The notes under the pieces are model-generated. The model was not told where the DNA came from. It worked only from the letters and a program-made list of their open reading frames with translations, and searched no databases. From Lachnoclostridium sp. (lineage in GTDB: Bacteria; Bacillota_A; Clostridia; Lachnospirales; Lachnospiraceae), in NCBI GenBank assembly GCA_015057755.1, contig SVDR01000058.1, forward strand, positions 1-13,260: a stretch of DNA of 13,260 bases. Reading direction: 5' to 3'. Positions 7,335-13,260 of this stretch are shown here, piece after piece (the first letter of the stretch is position 1; each line of letters starts with the position of its first letter). A program made the translations under genes and the position numbers.

Positions 7335-7364
7335 ATTATAACATAGTATGCGCTAAATTGGCAA
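7335..7364 (-). promoter_or_regulatory. Predicted sigma-A promoter of ldh
   Basis: Read on the minus strand: TTGCCA (7364-7359), an 18-bp spacer, and a perfect TATAAT (7340-7335). The predicted start is near 7328, giving a leader of about 48 nt that contains the Rex-like site and the ribosome site. Confidence 0.78.
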
Positions 7365-7436
7365 GATAGTATCAGAAAGTACGAATAAAAGAAAGAAAAG
7401 AGCAGAATTTTAGGAAATAACTGAGAAAAATACAAT

Positions 7437-7454
7437 GTGTTAATTAATTAACAA
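7437..7454. promoter_or_regulatory. Second Rex-like palindrome between ldh and glnS
   Basis: A perfect 16-bp palindrome, TGTTAATTAATTAACA (7438-7453). With its flanks it matches the Rex consensus TTGTTAANNNNTTAACAA at 13 of 14 defined positions; only the outermost left T is G. It lies about 70 bp upstream of the ldh -35 box and 10 bp upstream of the proposed glnS -35 box. It could help Rex act on ldh, or act on the glnS side. The region is AT-rich, so binding is inferred. Confidence 0.55.
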
Positions 7455-7464
7455 AAGGTTTCTC

Positions 7465-7493
7465 TTCCATAATAAAAGAAAATATGCTAAAAT
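7465..7493 (+). promoter_or_regulatory. Predicted extended -10 promoter of glnS
   Basis: TGCTAAAAT gives an extended -10 (TAAAAT at 7488-7493), with a weak TTCCAT -35 at 7465-7470 and a 17-bp spacer. The leader would be under 35 nt, leaving no room for a T-box, which many clostridial tRNA synthetase genes have. Confidence 0.5.
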
Positions 7494-7527
7494 GCATTAT
7501 TATACCATGAATTTTGGAGGAATGATT

Positions 7528-9216
7528 ATGGCTGAAATCGTAAATGCAGCAGAGGAAACAAAAGAAGTTGTTTCCAAACATTTTATTGAACAGGAAATTG
7601 ACAAAGACCTCGCAGAGGGAGTATATAATCACGTCCAGACCAGATTCCCACCGGAGCCGAACGGCTACCTTCATATCGGACATGCAAAGTCCATTATCTT
7701 AAACTCCGGACTTGCAAAAGAGTATGGCGGTAAGTTCAACCTCCGCTTTGATGATACAAACCCGACAAAAGAAAAAACTGAGTATGTAGAGTCCATCATT
7801 GCTGACGTAAAGTGGCTTGGCGCAGAATTTGACGACAGACTGTTCTTTGCATCTGACTACTTCGAGAAGATGTACGAGTGTGCAGTTCTTCTTATTAAGA
7901 AAGGCAAAGCATTCGTATGTGATTTAACTGCGGAGCAGATCAGAGAGTATCGTGGCGACTTCAATACACCGGGTAAAAACAGCCCGTACCGTGACAGAAG
8001 CGTGGAAGAGAACTTAAAGATGTTCGAGGATATGAGAAACGGCGTTTATAAAGACGGTGAGAAAGTTCTTCGCGCAAAGATCGATATGGCTTCCCCGAAT
8101 ATCAACATGCGTGACCCGGTTATTTACCGTGTGGCTCACATGCATCACCACAACACAGGCGATAAATGGTGCATCTATCCGATGTACGACTTCGCTCATC
8201 CGATCGAGGATGCGATCGAAAATATCACACACTCTATCTGTACTCTTGAGTTCGAGGATCACAGACCGTTATATGACTGGGTGGTAAGAGAATGTGAGTT
8301 TGAGAATCCGCCGCGCCAGATCGAGTTCGCAAAGCTGTACCTGACAAACGTTGTTACAGGCAAGAGATATATCAAGAAATTAGTAGAAGACGGTATCGTA
8401 GACGGCTGGGATGATCCGCGTCTCGTTTCCATCGCTGCATTAAGAAGAAGAGGTTACACACCGGAGGCTCTCCGTATGTTCGTTGATCTCGTTGGCGTTT
8501 CCAAGGCAAACAGCTCCGTAGATTATGCGATGCTTGAGTACTGTATCCGTGAGGATCTCAAGTTAAAGAAACCGCGTATGATGGCAGTTCTTGATCCGAT
8601 CAAGCTTGTGATCGACAACTATCCGGAAGGTCAGACTGAGATGTTACCAGTTCCGAACAACCTTGAGAATCCGGAGATGGGCGAGAGAATGGTTCCGTTC
8701 TCCCGTGAACTTTACATCGAAAGAGAAGACTTTATGATCGAGCCGCCGAAGAAATACTTCCGTCTGTTCCCGGGCAACGAAGTTCGCCTGATGAGCGCTT
8801 ACTTCGTAACATGCACAGGTTATGAGACAGATGAAGACGGCAATGTGACAGTGGTTCACTGCACATACGATCCGGAGACAAAGAGCGGTTCTGGTTTCAA
8901 TGCGCGTAAAGTTAAGGGTACGATTCACTGGGTAGCTGCTCCGACAGCCGGTGAAGTTGAGTGCCGTCTCTATGAGAACATCGTAGATGAAGAGAAGGGT
9001 AAGCTGAACGAAGACGGTTCCCTGAACCTGAACCCGAACTCCAAGACAATCGTGAAAGCATTTGTTGAGCCGATGTTAATGGACGCAAAGGCTTACGACA
9101 GCTTCCAGTTTGTGAGAAACGGTTTCTACTGTGTGGACTGCAAGGACAGCGTAGAAGGAAAGCCGGTTTACAACCGTATCGTTTCCTTAAAGAGCTCCTT
9201 CAAACTTACAAAATAA
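7528..9216 (+). CDS. glnS: Glutaminyl-tRNA synthetase
   Basis: A 562-residue class I aminoacyl-tRNA synthetase that charges tRNA-Gln with glutamine using ATP in the cytoplasm. The catalytic Rossmann domain begins with [17 protein letters not shown] (HIGH motif 49-52). The specificity and acceptor-end region runs through the [20 protein letters not shown] segment and [14 protein letters not shown]. The second ATP motif is VTGKR (276-280), in place of the MSKR of E. coli GlnRS. WDDPR and LRRRGY, typical of GlnRS rather than GluRS, follow; the two C-terminal beta barrels that read the anticodon fill the rest. Length is typical. The ATG at 7528 was chosen over upstream ATGs at 7492 and 7522 because GGAGG (7516-7520) is 7 nt before it. 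The gene is monocistronic, with its own terminator. Codon use (CGT, ATC, GTT, CTT) fits high expression. Confidence 0.96.
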   Translation: MAEIVNAAEETKEVVSKHFIEQEIDKDLAEGVYNHVQTRFPPEPNGYLHIGHAKSIILNSGLAKEYGGKFNLRFDDTNPTKEKTEYVESIIADVKWLGAEFDDRLFFASDYFEKMYECAVLLIKKGKAFVCDLTAEQIREYRGDFNTPGKNSPYRDRSVEENLKMFEDMRNGVYKDGEKVLRAKIDMASPNINMRDPVIYRVAHMHHHNTGDKWCIYPMYDFAHPIEDAIENITHSICTLEFEDHRPLYDWVVRECEFENPPRQIEFAKLYLTNVVTGKRYIKKLVEDGIVDGWDDPRLVSIAALRRRGYTPEALRMFVDLVGVSKANSSVDYAMLEYCIREDLKLKKPRMMAVLDPIKLVIDNYPEGQTEMLPVPNNLENPEMGERMVPFSRELYIEREDFMIEPPKKYFRLFPGNEVRLMSAYFVTCTGYETDEDGNVTVVHCTYDPETKSGSGFNARKVKGTIHWVAAPTAGEVECRLYENIVDEEKGKLNEDGSLNLNPNSKTIVKAFVEPMLMDAKAYDSFQFVRNGFYCVDCKDSVEGKPVYNRIVSLKSSFKLTK

Positions 9217-9257
9217 GTAATAAACAATTACGAAAAGCTTAAAAATGTAAAAATAAC

Positions 9258-9300
9258 AGAGATGTCTGCAATTGATGGTTGATTGTGGACATCTCTTTTT
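9258..9300 (+). terminator. Rho-independent terminator after glnS
   Basis: A 15-bp stem (9258-9272 with 9282-9296, two G-U pairs) with a 9-nt loop is followed by a run of T to 9300. It lies about 40 bases after the glnS stop. Confidence 0.9.
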
Positions 9301-9308
9301 GCTAAAAT
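9279..9308 (+). promoter_or_regulatory. Possible promoter of the MORN-repeat gene
   Basis: TTGATT (9279-9284), an 18-bp spacer and TAAAAT (9303-9308), the latter preceded by TGC as an extended -10, as for glnS. It overlaps the glnS terminator, so the call is weak. No better match was seen before the gene. Confidence 0.4.
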
Positions 9309-9405
9309 AGGGGTAGGAAACCTGTTATTTATATGAGATATCATTTTGCATTTTGAAAGGATTGAGAGATTGAAGAAAGAGAAACAGCCTGGAACAGGGG
9401 AGAGT

Positions 9406-10254
9406 ATGAAAAGGAACAGGGCTGTGTGGGGGCTTGCAGCAGTTGCTGTGATCGCGATCGTTATTTCTGTATTGGGAGTTGGAAATGGAGGACAGGGCCG
9501 AGCAGCGATAAAAAAACAAACGGTTGAAACGACTGCGCAGATCGTACAGAAAGAGCTGCCGGTCAGCAGGACGGAAGAGGAACTGCTGTCTGCGCTCTAT
9601 GAAACCATGGAGGATGGCAGATATGCGGAGACAGCCAGACTGCTCAATGAAAATGAACAGGCGTTGAATGACTTGCTTGCTGAGACATTATCCGGTGAAA
9701 AATATTGCTACAGGGAAACTGCGTATGAGGACGGAATGGTAATCCGGAGCCTGGAGCCGCTGACTCAGGATGAAAAGATGGATGGAATGGTGCTGACCAG
9801 ATACAATACTGTTTTTTACGGTTCGTTTGAAAATGGAAAACCGGAAGGAGAATGTCATGCGATTCAGGCGATGGTTCTCGATGAACCTCGTTACACGTTT
9901 GCGGAAGGTCTCTGGAAAAACGGAAAAATGAACGGGGAAGGCAGAACCGGCTACCACTATTATCTGAATGCGCCGGCGAAGGGATTTGTTAAAACGGATA
10001 AATCCGGAGTGTATGTGGATAATCTGCTGGACGGTGAGTTTATATATCAGACGGAAAGTATACTAGGAGAGACTTTATCCTGGGAGATCGAAGCAGAAAT
10101 GGGAGTAACGGTGATCTCGGGGAAATGGACGCATTTCCCGTTCCGAAAGGAGTATATGCTGGGGGCGAAAGAGGATTCTGCCCGCGCGTACGTTCTGACA
10201 GAGGAAAAGACAGGTGCGCTGCTCTGGAATAATTTGATCACATGGGATGAATAA
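9406..10254 (+). CDS. Membrane-anchored protein with MORN-like repeats, function unknown
   Basis: A 282-residue protein with a basic N-terminus (MKRNR) and one hydrophobic helix about 7-25 that acts as a signal anchor or uncleaved signal; the rest is probably outside the membrane. A predicted helical stretch at about 55-95 (EEELLSALYETMEDGRY) is followed by three units that resemble the MORN pattern (PF02493): about 137-154 (FYGSFENGKPEGECHA), 164-185 (FAEGLWKNGKMNGEGRT) and 199-216 (KSGVYVDNLLDGEF). The C-terminal ~60 residues match no family I recognise. The ATG at 9406 was preferred because AGGGGAG (9396-9402) precedes it; the frame also opens at a TTG at 9346 with a poorer site. It is transcribed alone between two terminators. 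Codon use (AGA, CGG, ATA, GGA) differs from the highly expressed neighbours. MORN-like units may serve in protein or lipid contact; no function is assigned. Confidence 0.75.
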   Translation: MKRNRAVWGLAAVAVIAIVISVLGVGNGGQGRAAIKKQTVETTAQIVQKELPVSRTEEELLSALYETMEDGRYAETARLLNENEQALNDLLAETLSGEKYCYRETAYEDGMVIRSLEPLTQDEKMDGMVLTRYNTVFYGSFENGKPEGECHAIQAMVLDEPRYTFAEGLWKNGKMNGEGRTGYHYYLNAPAKGFVKTDKSGVYVDNLLDGEFIYQTESILGETLSWEIEAEMGVTVISGKWTHFPFRKEYMLGAKEDSARAYVLTEEKTGALLWNNLITWDE

Positions 10255-10257
10255 CAG

Positions 10258-10302
10258 AAAAGTGCTGTATGGACCATAAGGCAACCATACAGCACTTTTT
10301 TT
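10258..10302. terminator. Bidirectional terminator between the MORN-like gene and the reductase gene
   Basis: A perfect 15-bp stem (10258-10272 with 10285-10299) with a 12-nt loop, flanked by A on the left and T on the right. It sits between convergent genes ending at 10254 and 10313 and can serve both. Confidence 0.92.
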
Positions 10303-10312
10303 ATATATGAGA

Positions 10313-11248
10313 TTAGATTTCGCCAAACATTCTTGCTTCGATCAGACGGATGCCGTGATAGAACATCTCACAGATCGGAGTTTCCACGCCGAGTTCTTTA
10401 CCGAGTCTTACAACAGTACCTGCGAACATGTCCACTTCTGTGTGTTTTCCATTCTTTAAGTCCTGTAATGTGGACGGCATGTTTTCATACGGAATGCGGC
10501 CGAGGGTGTGGTTCTGACGGTCTACTTCGGACTGTCCGATCTCGATGCCGAGTTTATTGGCAATGCTGATTACTTCCCACATAGCTTTGTTTCTAAAATA
10601 GTTGGCATCGTCGCTCTTCTGGAATGCGCCGAACGGTACACCAAACATCGCACATGTCATATTTTCTGCAACGTTGCACATGAATTTGAACCAGATGCCC
10701 TTTAACATATCGTCGTCAACTTTGTTCTTGATATTGCAGGCATCAAAAAGCTCTTTACATGCGAGAACATTTTCAGAAAGATTTTCCGGATCGTTTTTTG
10801 CGTCGCCAAAACGGATCACGCCCAGTTCCGGATTGAAATCTGTCTTACCGTCTTTCATAACGATGCTGACACGCATGTAGGAGTAGAGCATATGCTCCCA
10901 GCCGTAGACAGCCGCTACCTGCTTCTCGCTTTCCACACCATTTAATACAGAAAGGATAATCGTATCCGGTCCAACCTGGTTCTTGATATCTGCGATTGCC
11001 TGCGGAAGATCGTAGCCTTTTACTGCGATGATCACAAGATCAGCCGGGTCACCTTCCACATCCGGAGTGATGATCGGGAAATGGTAATTGATACCGTTTA
11101 CAGTAACGCCGCGCTTTTCAAGACGATCTTTTCTTTCGCCGTTTGCTAAAATACGGAAATTCGCACCAAGTTTTGCGGAAATTCTCGGAGCGAAGAAAAC
11201 ACCCATGGCACCGAGGCCGATGAGGGTAACTTTTTCAATCTTTTTCAT
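10313..11248 (-). CDS. Ketopantoate reductase family protein (2-dehydropantoate 2-reductase)
   Basis: A 311-residue NAD(P)H-dependent reductase of the PanE/ApbA family (PF02558 plus PF08546), which reduces 2-dehydropantoate to pantoate in pantothenate/CoA synthesis. The N-terminal Rossmann motif is GLGAMG (11-16), followed by the VKGYD and VLNGV (101-105) blocks typical of the family. The C-terminal helical domain has WFKFMCN with K188 and N192 at the catalytic Lys/Asn positions, and PSTLQDLKNGKHTEVD with E271 at the conserved glutamate. Length is normal (about 300). AAAGGAG at 11264-11258 is 9 nt before the ATG. It is transcribed alone. No other pantothenate gene is nearby, and this family includes paralogues acting on other 2-oxoacids, so the gene symbol panE is withheld. 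Confidence 0.88.
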   Translation of the reverse strand: MKKIEKVTLIGLGAMGVFFAPRISAKLGANFRILANGERKDRLEKRGVTVNGINYHFPIITPDVEGDPADLVIIAVKGYDLPQAIADIKNQVGPDTIILSVLNGVESEKQVAAVYGWEHMLYSYMRVSIVMKDGKTDFNPELGVIRFGDAKNDPENLSENVLACKELFDACNIKNKVDDDMLKGIWFKFMCNVAENMTCAMFGVPFGAFQKSDDANYFRNKAMWEVISIANKLGIEIGQSEVDRQNHTLGRIPYENMPSTLQDLKNGKHTEVDMFAGTVVRLGKELGVETPICEMFYHGIRLIEARMFGEI

Positions 11249-11284
11249 AATAACAGACTCCTTTCAGGATAACGATTATCTTAT

Positions 11285-11313
11285 ATTTTATAATAAGAAG
11301 AAGAGGGTGTCAA
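11285..11313 (-). promoter_or_regulatory. Predicted sigma-A promoter of the ketopantoate reductase-family gene
   Basis: Read on the minus strand: a perfect TTGACA (11313-11308), a 17-bp spacer and TAAAAT (11290-11285). The predicted start is near 11278, giving a leader of about 30 nt. Confidence 0.78.
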
Positions 11314-11405
11314 TGAATTGTTCGACAGTTAAGAAAGTAAACAAGATGCTTTCAATTATAAGAAGATTGTATTGGAAAAAGGACTTTCTTTTTGGAGGCG
11401 CTTTG

Positions 11406-11434
11406 TTGACTTTTAGGGTGAAAACTGGTATACT
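11406..11434 (+). promoter_or_regulatory. Predicted sigma-A promoter of the Na+-translocating decarboxylase operon
   Basis: TTGACT (11406-11411), a 17-bp spacer and TATACT (11429-11434). Transcription would begin near 11441, leaving a leader of about 160 nt before the OadG-like gene. Confidence 0.82.
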
Positions 11435-11440
11435 GACACT

Positions 11441-11584
11441 AAGATATTGTGGGAATTTCATATAGGAAAGCTAGATGTGGGTGTTTTTATGTCAGGCACC
11501 CTTATGCGCTGAGAAAAATATGGAACGCATTCCACGATACGGAATTTCACATTTACTTAAGGTTTCAGAAGTGAAACGAAAATG
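11441..11584 (+). promoter_or_regulatory. Long, possibly structured 5' leader of the decarboxylase operon
   Basis: About 160 nt separate the predicted start from the ATG. Possible helices: 11479-11485 with 11495-11501; TGGAA/TTCCA around a CGCA tetraloop (11521-11534); ATTCC with GGAAT (11529-11533 with 11541-11545), which excludes the previous one; GTTTCA/TGAAAC around a GAAG tetraloop (11562-11577); and TTTCAC with GTGAAA (11545-11550 with 11571-11576), which excludes the last. No known riboswitch class was recognised and no terminator with a T run is present. A regulatory role is only inferred. Confidence 0.35.
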
Positions 11585-11603
11585 AAGGAGGTGCGGTGAG
11601 TTT

Positions 11604-11897
11604 ATGTGGACTGGGCAGACAATGACCATTGCGGATTCTATGGTAATTTCCGCTCTGGGAATTCTGGTTGTATTTACATGTTTAGCGTGTATTGCGATTT
11701 CTATCGTAATCATTTCTAAAGTTATCAATACAATCATCAAACCAGAAGCCCCGAAGGCAGCAGCAGCTGCGGCTGCAGCGGCTCCGGTACCGGCAATCGA
11801 TGAAGAAGCTTATGCAGTACTTGTAGCAGCAATTACTGAAGAAGCAAGATTGTCAGGTGACGGTGACGTTCGTGTAGTAAGCATCAAAGAGCTGTAA
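11604..11897 (+). CDS. Na+-translocating decarboxylase gamma subunit (OadG family)
   Basis: A 97-residue small membrane protein of the OAD_gamma family (PF04277), the subunit that holds the cytoplasmic carboxyltransferase and biotin carrier on the membrane beta subunit. It has one transmembrane helix at about 13-39, an Ala/Pro-rich linker 48-63 (nine Ala in a row) and a C-terminal cytoplasmic segment ending DVRVVSIKEL. This matches the usual OadG plan of membrane helix, Ala/Pro linker and short conserved tail. Length is in the family range. A strong AAGGAGGTG site (11585-11593) lies 10 nt upstream of the ATG. It is the first gene of an operon, with the biotin carrier 57 bp downstream and the beta subunit after that. 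The gene set fits oxaloacetate, methylmalonyl-CoA or glutaconyl-CoA decarboxylase; which one is not decided here. Confidence 0.9.
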   Translation: MWTGQTMTIADSMVISALGILVVFTCLACIAISIVIISKVINTIIKPEAPKAAAAAAAAAPVPAIDEEAYAVLVAAITEEARLSGDGDVRVVSIKEL

Positions 11898-11954
11898 AGG
11901 CAAACTCTGTAAAACAAAAGGAAAGAGTATTAAAAAGGAAAGGATGTATTTGAT

Positions 11955-12398
11955 ATGAAATATGTAGCAACATTAAATGGAAAGAAATATGAGATCGAAA
12001 TCGAGAGAGTAGACGGCCGTATGCCGCTTGACAGAGGTGCAGCAGCAGTAGCTTCCGCTCCGATCATCGCAGCAGCACCGGCACCGGTAGCAGCAGCACC
12101 GGCTCCGGCTCCAGTAGCAGCACCGGCTCCGGCTCCGGCACCGGCTCCAGCACCGGCAGCAGCACCGGCTCCGGCAGCAGCAGGCGCAACAACAGTAGAA
12201 GCTCCGATGCCGGGTAAAGTTCTCGACATCAAAGTTAAAGTTGGCGATGCTGTAACATTCGGTCAGTGCGTAGTTGTTATGGAAGCTATGAAGATGGAAA
12301 CAGAAATCGTAGCTCCGGCAGCTGGTACAGTAGCATCCATCAGCGTAAGCAACGGTGATTCCGTAGATACAGGTGCAGTACTGGTTACATTAAACTAG
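11955..12398 (+). CDS. Biotin carboxyl carrier subunit of the Na+-translocating decarboxylase
   Basis: A 147-residue carrier that takes CO2 from the carboxyltransferase onto biotin and presents it to the membrane beta subunit. A short N-terminal segment ([20 protein letters not shown]) is typical of these carriers. A very Ala/Pro-rich flexible linker covers about 29-79, written in GCACCGGCTCC-type repeats. The biotinyl domain (PF00364) covers about 80-147: EAPMPGKVL, then EAMKMET with K113 as the biotinylated lysine, then the closing APAAGTV and [13 protein letters not shown] strands. The ribosome site is AAAGGATG (11939-11946). The beta gene follows 13 bp after the stop, so the two are co-transcribed. 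It supplies the biotin domain missing from the carboxyltransferase at the window start. Biotinylation of K113 requires a biotin ligase encoded elsewhere. Confidence 0.94.
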   Translation: MKYVATLNGKKYEIEIERVDGRMPLDRGAAAVASAPIIAAAPAPVAAAPAPAPVAAPAPAPAPAPAPAAAPAPAAAGATTVEAPMPGKVLDIKVKVGDAVTFGQCVVVMEAMKMETEIVAPAAGTVASISVSNGDSVDTGAVLVTLN

Positions 12399-12411
12399 TA
12401 GGAGGTGCCAC

Positions 12412-13260
12412 GTGAACGTATTCTCAGTATTTGGAGAGTTACTGGCTCAGTCCGGTTTTGCAGCTATCACATGGCAGCAGGCCGTAATGATCTTGATCTC
12501 CTTCGTTTTATTATACATGGCTATCGTAAAGCAGTTTGAACCGCTCCTCCTGCTTCCGATCGCTTTTGGTATGTTCCTCGCTAACCTTCCGTTAGCAGGT
12601 CTTATGAATGAGGCTGAGAACTGGTATCAGTCCGGTGTTCTCAGAATCATGTACAGCGGTGTTAAATCCAGCTTATTCCCGTGTCTGATCTTCATGGGCG
12701 TAGGTGCTATGACTGACTTCGGTCCGTTGATCGCAAACCCGATCTCCTTACTTCTTGGTGCAGCAGCTCAGTTCGGTATTTTCGTAGCATTCATGCTTGC
12801 AAATGCAACTGGTCTCTTCACACCGGGTGAGTGTGCAGCCATCGGTATCATCGGTGGTGCTGACGGTCCGACAGCGATCTACATCGCTAACAACCTGGCT
12901 CCGGAGCTGGTAGCTCCGATCGCGGTTGCAGCGTACTCCTATATGGCGCTGATTCCGCTCGTACAGCCGCCGATCATGAAAGCTCTGACAACAGAGAAAG
13001 AGCGTAAGATCGTTATGAAACAGCTTCGTAAGGTAAGCAAAGTAGAGAAAGTTGTATTCCCGGTATTCGTAGTACTGTTCTGTTCTTTACTTCTTCCGTC
13101 CGTAGCTCCGCTTCTTGGTATGCTTATGCTCGGTAACCTGTTCCGTGAGTCCGGCGTTACAGGCAGACTTTCTGATACAGCTCAGAATGCTCTTTGTAAC
13201 ATCGTTACAATCATGCTTGGTACAACAGTAGGTGCTACTGCAAACGGTGAGATCTTCCTT
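12412..13260 (+). CDS. Na+-translocating decarboxylase beta subunit (OadB family), N-terminal 283 residues
   Basis: The gene runs off the right edge with no stop. It encodes the multi-span membrane subunit (PF03977) that decarboxylates carboxybiotin and exports Na+. It starts at GTG 12412, 6 nt after GGAGG (12401-12405) and 13 bp after the carrier stop. Visible family marks are [15 protein letters not shown] (97-110) and the signature [16 protein letters not shown] (146-161), with D151 in the position of the aspartate implicated in Na+ and proton handling in OadB. Hydrophobic segments occur at about 22-38, 44-60, 88-106, 112-132, 166-186 and 213-242. Family length is about 370-430 residues, so about two thirds is present. 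Codon use (GTT, ATC, CTT, CGT) suggests high expression. The substrate of the complex is set by the alpha subunit, which may be encoded further downstream or be the gene at the window start. Confidence 0.95.
   Translation, partial: MNVFSVFGELLAQSGFAAITWQQAVMILISFVLLYMAIVKQFEPLLLLPIAFGMFLANLPLAGLMNEAENWYQSGVLRIMYSGVKSSLFPCLIFMGVGAMTDFGPLIANPISLLLGAAAQFGIFVAFMLANATGLFTPGECAAIGIIGGADGPTAIYIANNLAPELVAPIAVAAYSYMALIPLVQPPIMKALTTEKERKIVMKQLRKVSKVEKVVFPVFVVLFCSLLLPSVAPLLGMLMLGNLFRESGVTGRLSDTAQNALCNIVTIMLGTTVGATANGEIFL

Larger units (their letters stand above)
11249..11603. other. Intergenic region with divergent promoters
   Basis: Between the reductase gene (minus) and the decarboxylase operon (plus). 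It holds the reductase promoter at 11285-11313, the decarboxylase promoter at 11406-11434 and the leader from about 11441. Between 11314 and 11405 I see no convincing gene or structure. A short near-palindrome, GATAACGATTATC (11268-11280), lies at the predicted reductase start. Confidence 0.7.

Noticed and set aside
9346..9405. TTG start 20 codons upstream for the MORN-like protein
   Set aside because: It would place a charged 20-residue segment before the signal anchor and has a poorer ribosome site than the ATG at 9406.
11318..11335. Weak Rex-like site upstream of the reductase gene
   Set aside because: It matches 11 of 14 positions but loses the conserved C of the right half and has a disrupted left half; chance is likely in AT-rich DNA.
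11304..11465. Possible small plus-strand gene before the decarboxylase promoter (frame continuing from the reductase antisense)
   Set aside because: Candidate starts lack a ribosome site, the frame runs through both promoters, and the product matches nothing recognisable.
11930..12232. Minus-strand open frame rich in Ala and Gly opposite the biotin carrier gene
   Set aside because: It is the mirror of the GC-rich Ala/Pro linker repeats of the carrier; it has no promoter, ribosome site or recognisable domain.

Overview
The window looks like a chromosomal segment of a gut-type anaerobic member of the Clostridia, most likely family Lachnospiraceae. This rests on gene content and style: strong AGGAGG-type ribosome binding sites, textbook TTGACA/TATAAT promoters, a Na+-pumping biotin-dependent decarboxylase with separate small subunits, a Clostridia-type SH3b/glucosaminidase, a stand-alone GlnRS, and sites resembling the redox repressor Rex operator. 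Genus cannot be decided from the sequence alone. No rRNA, tRNA, CRISPR array, insertion sequence or prophage gene was seen.

Layout. (1) Positions 1-293 hold the 3' end of a biotin-dependent carboxyltransferase (oxaloacetate decarboxylase alpha / pyruvate carboxylase B type) without a biotin domain, followed by a strong terminator. (2) Positions 348-1857 are a monocistronic M20 metallopeptidase (dipeptidase type). (3) Positions 1919-6310 are a two-gene operon with a near-consensus promoter: a large secreted glucosaminidase ending in a type I-like dockerin, then a single-pass membrane protein whose ectodomain begins with a cohesin. (4) Convergent to it is L-lactate dehydrogenase (minus strand, 6318-7280). 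A Rex-like operator lies just downstream of its promoter and a second, almost perfect Rex-like palindrome lies farther upstream. (5) glnS, glutaminyl-tRNA synthetase (7528-9216). (6) A small membrane-anchored protein with MORN-like repeats (9406-10254). (7) Convergent to it, a ketopantoate reductase-family enzyme (minus, 10313-11248). (8) From a promoter at 11406-11434 and a ~160-nt leader, the start of a Na+-translocating decarboxylase operon: OadG-like gamma subunit, biotin carrier protein, and OadB-like beta subunit running off the window end.

How the parts may work together. The window begins and ends with biotin-dependent decarboxylase components: a carboxyltransferase lacking its own biotin domain, and a gamma/biotin-carrier/beta set. 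These could form one complex, but the window does not show whether a second alpha gene follows the beta gene. Lactate dehydrogenase and the decarboxylase both belong to fermentative pyruvate/oxaloacetate and redox metabolism.

The most unusual part is the dockerin-glucosaminidase/cohesin-membrane protein operon. It reads as a self-contained one-enzyme, one-receptor pair that could tether a peptidoglycan hydrolase to the outer face of the membrane through a cohesin-dockerin bond, apparently outside any cellulosome context. The cohesin protein also has an unassigned extracellular domain, a juxtamembrane helix and a very acidic cytoplasmic tail, so it could couple wall cleavage to an intracellular partner.
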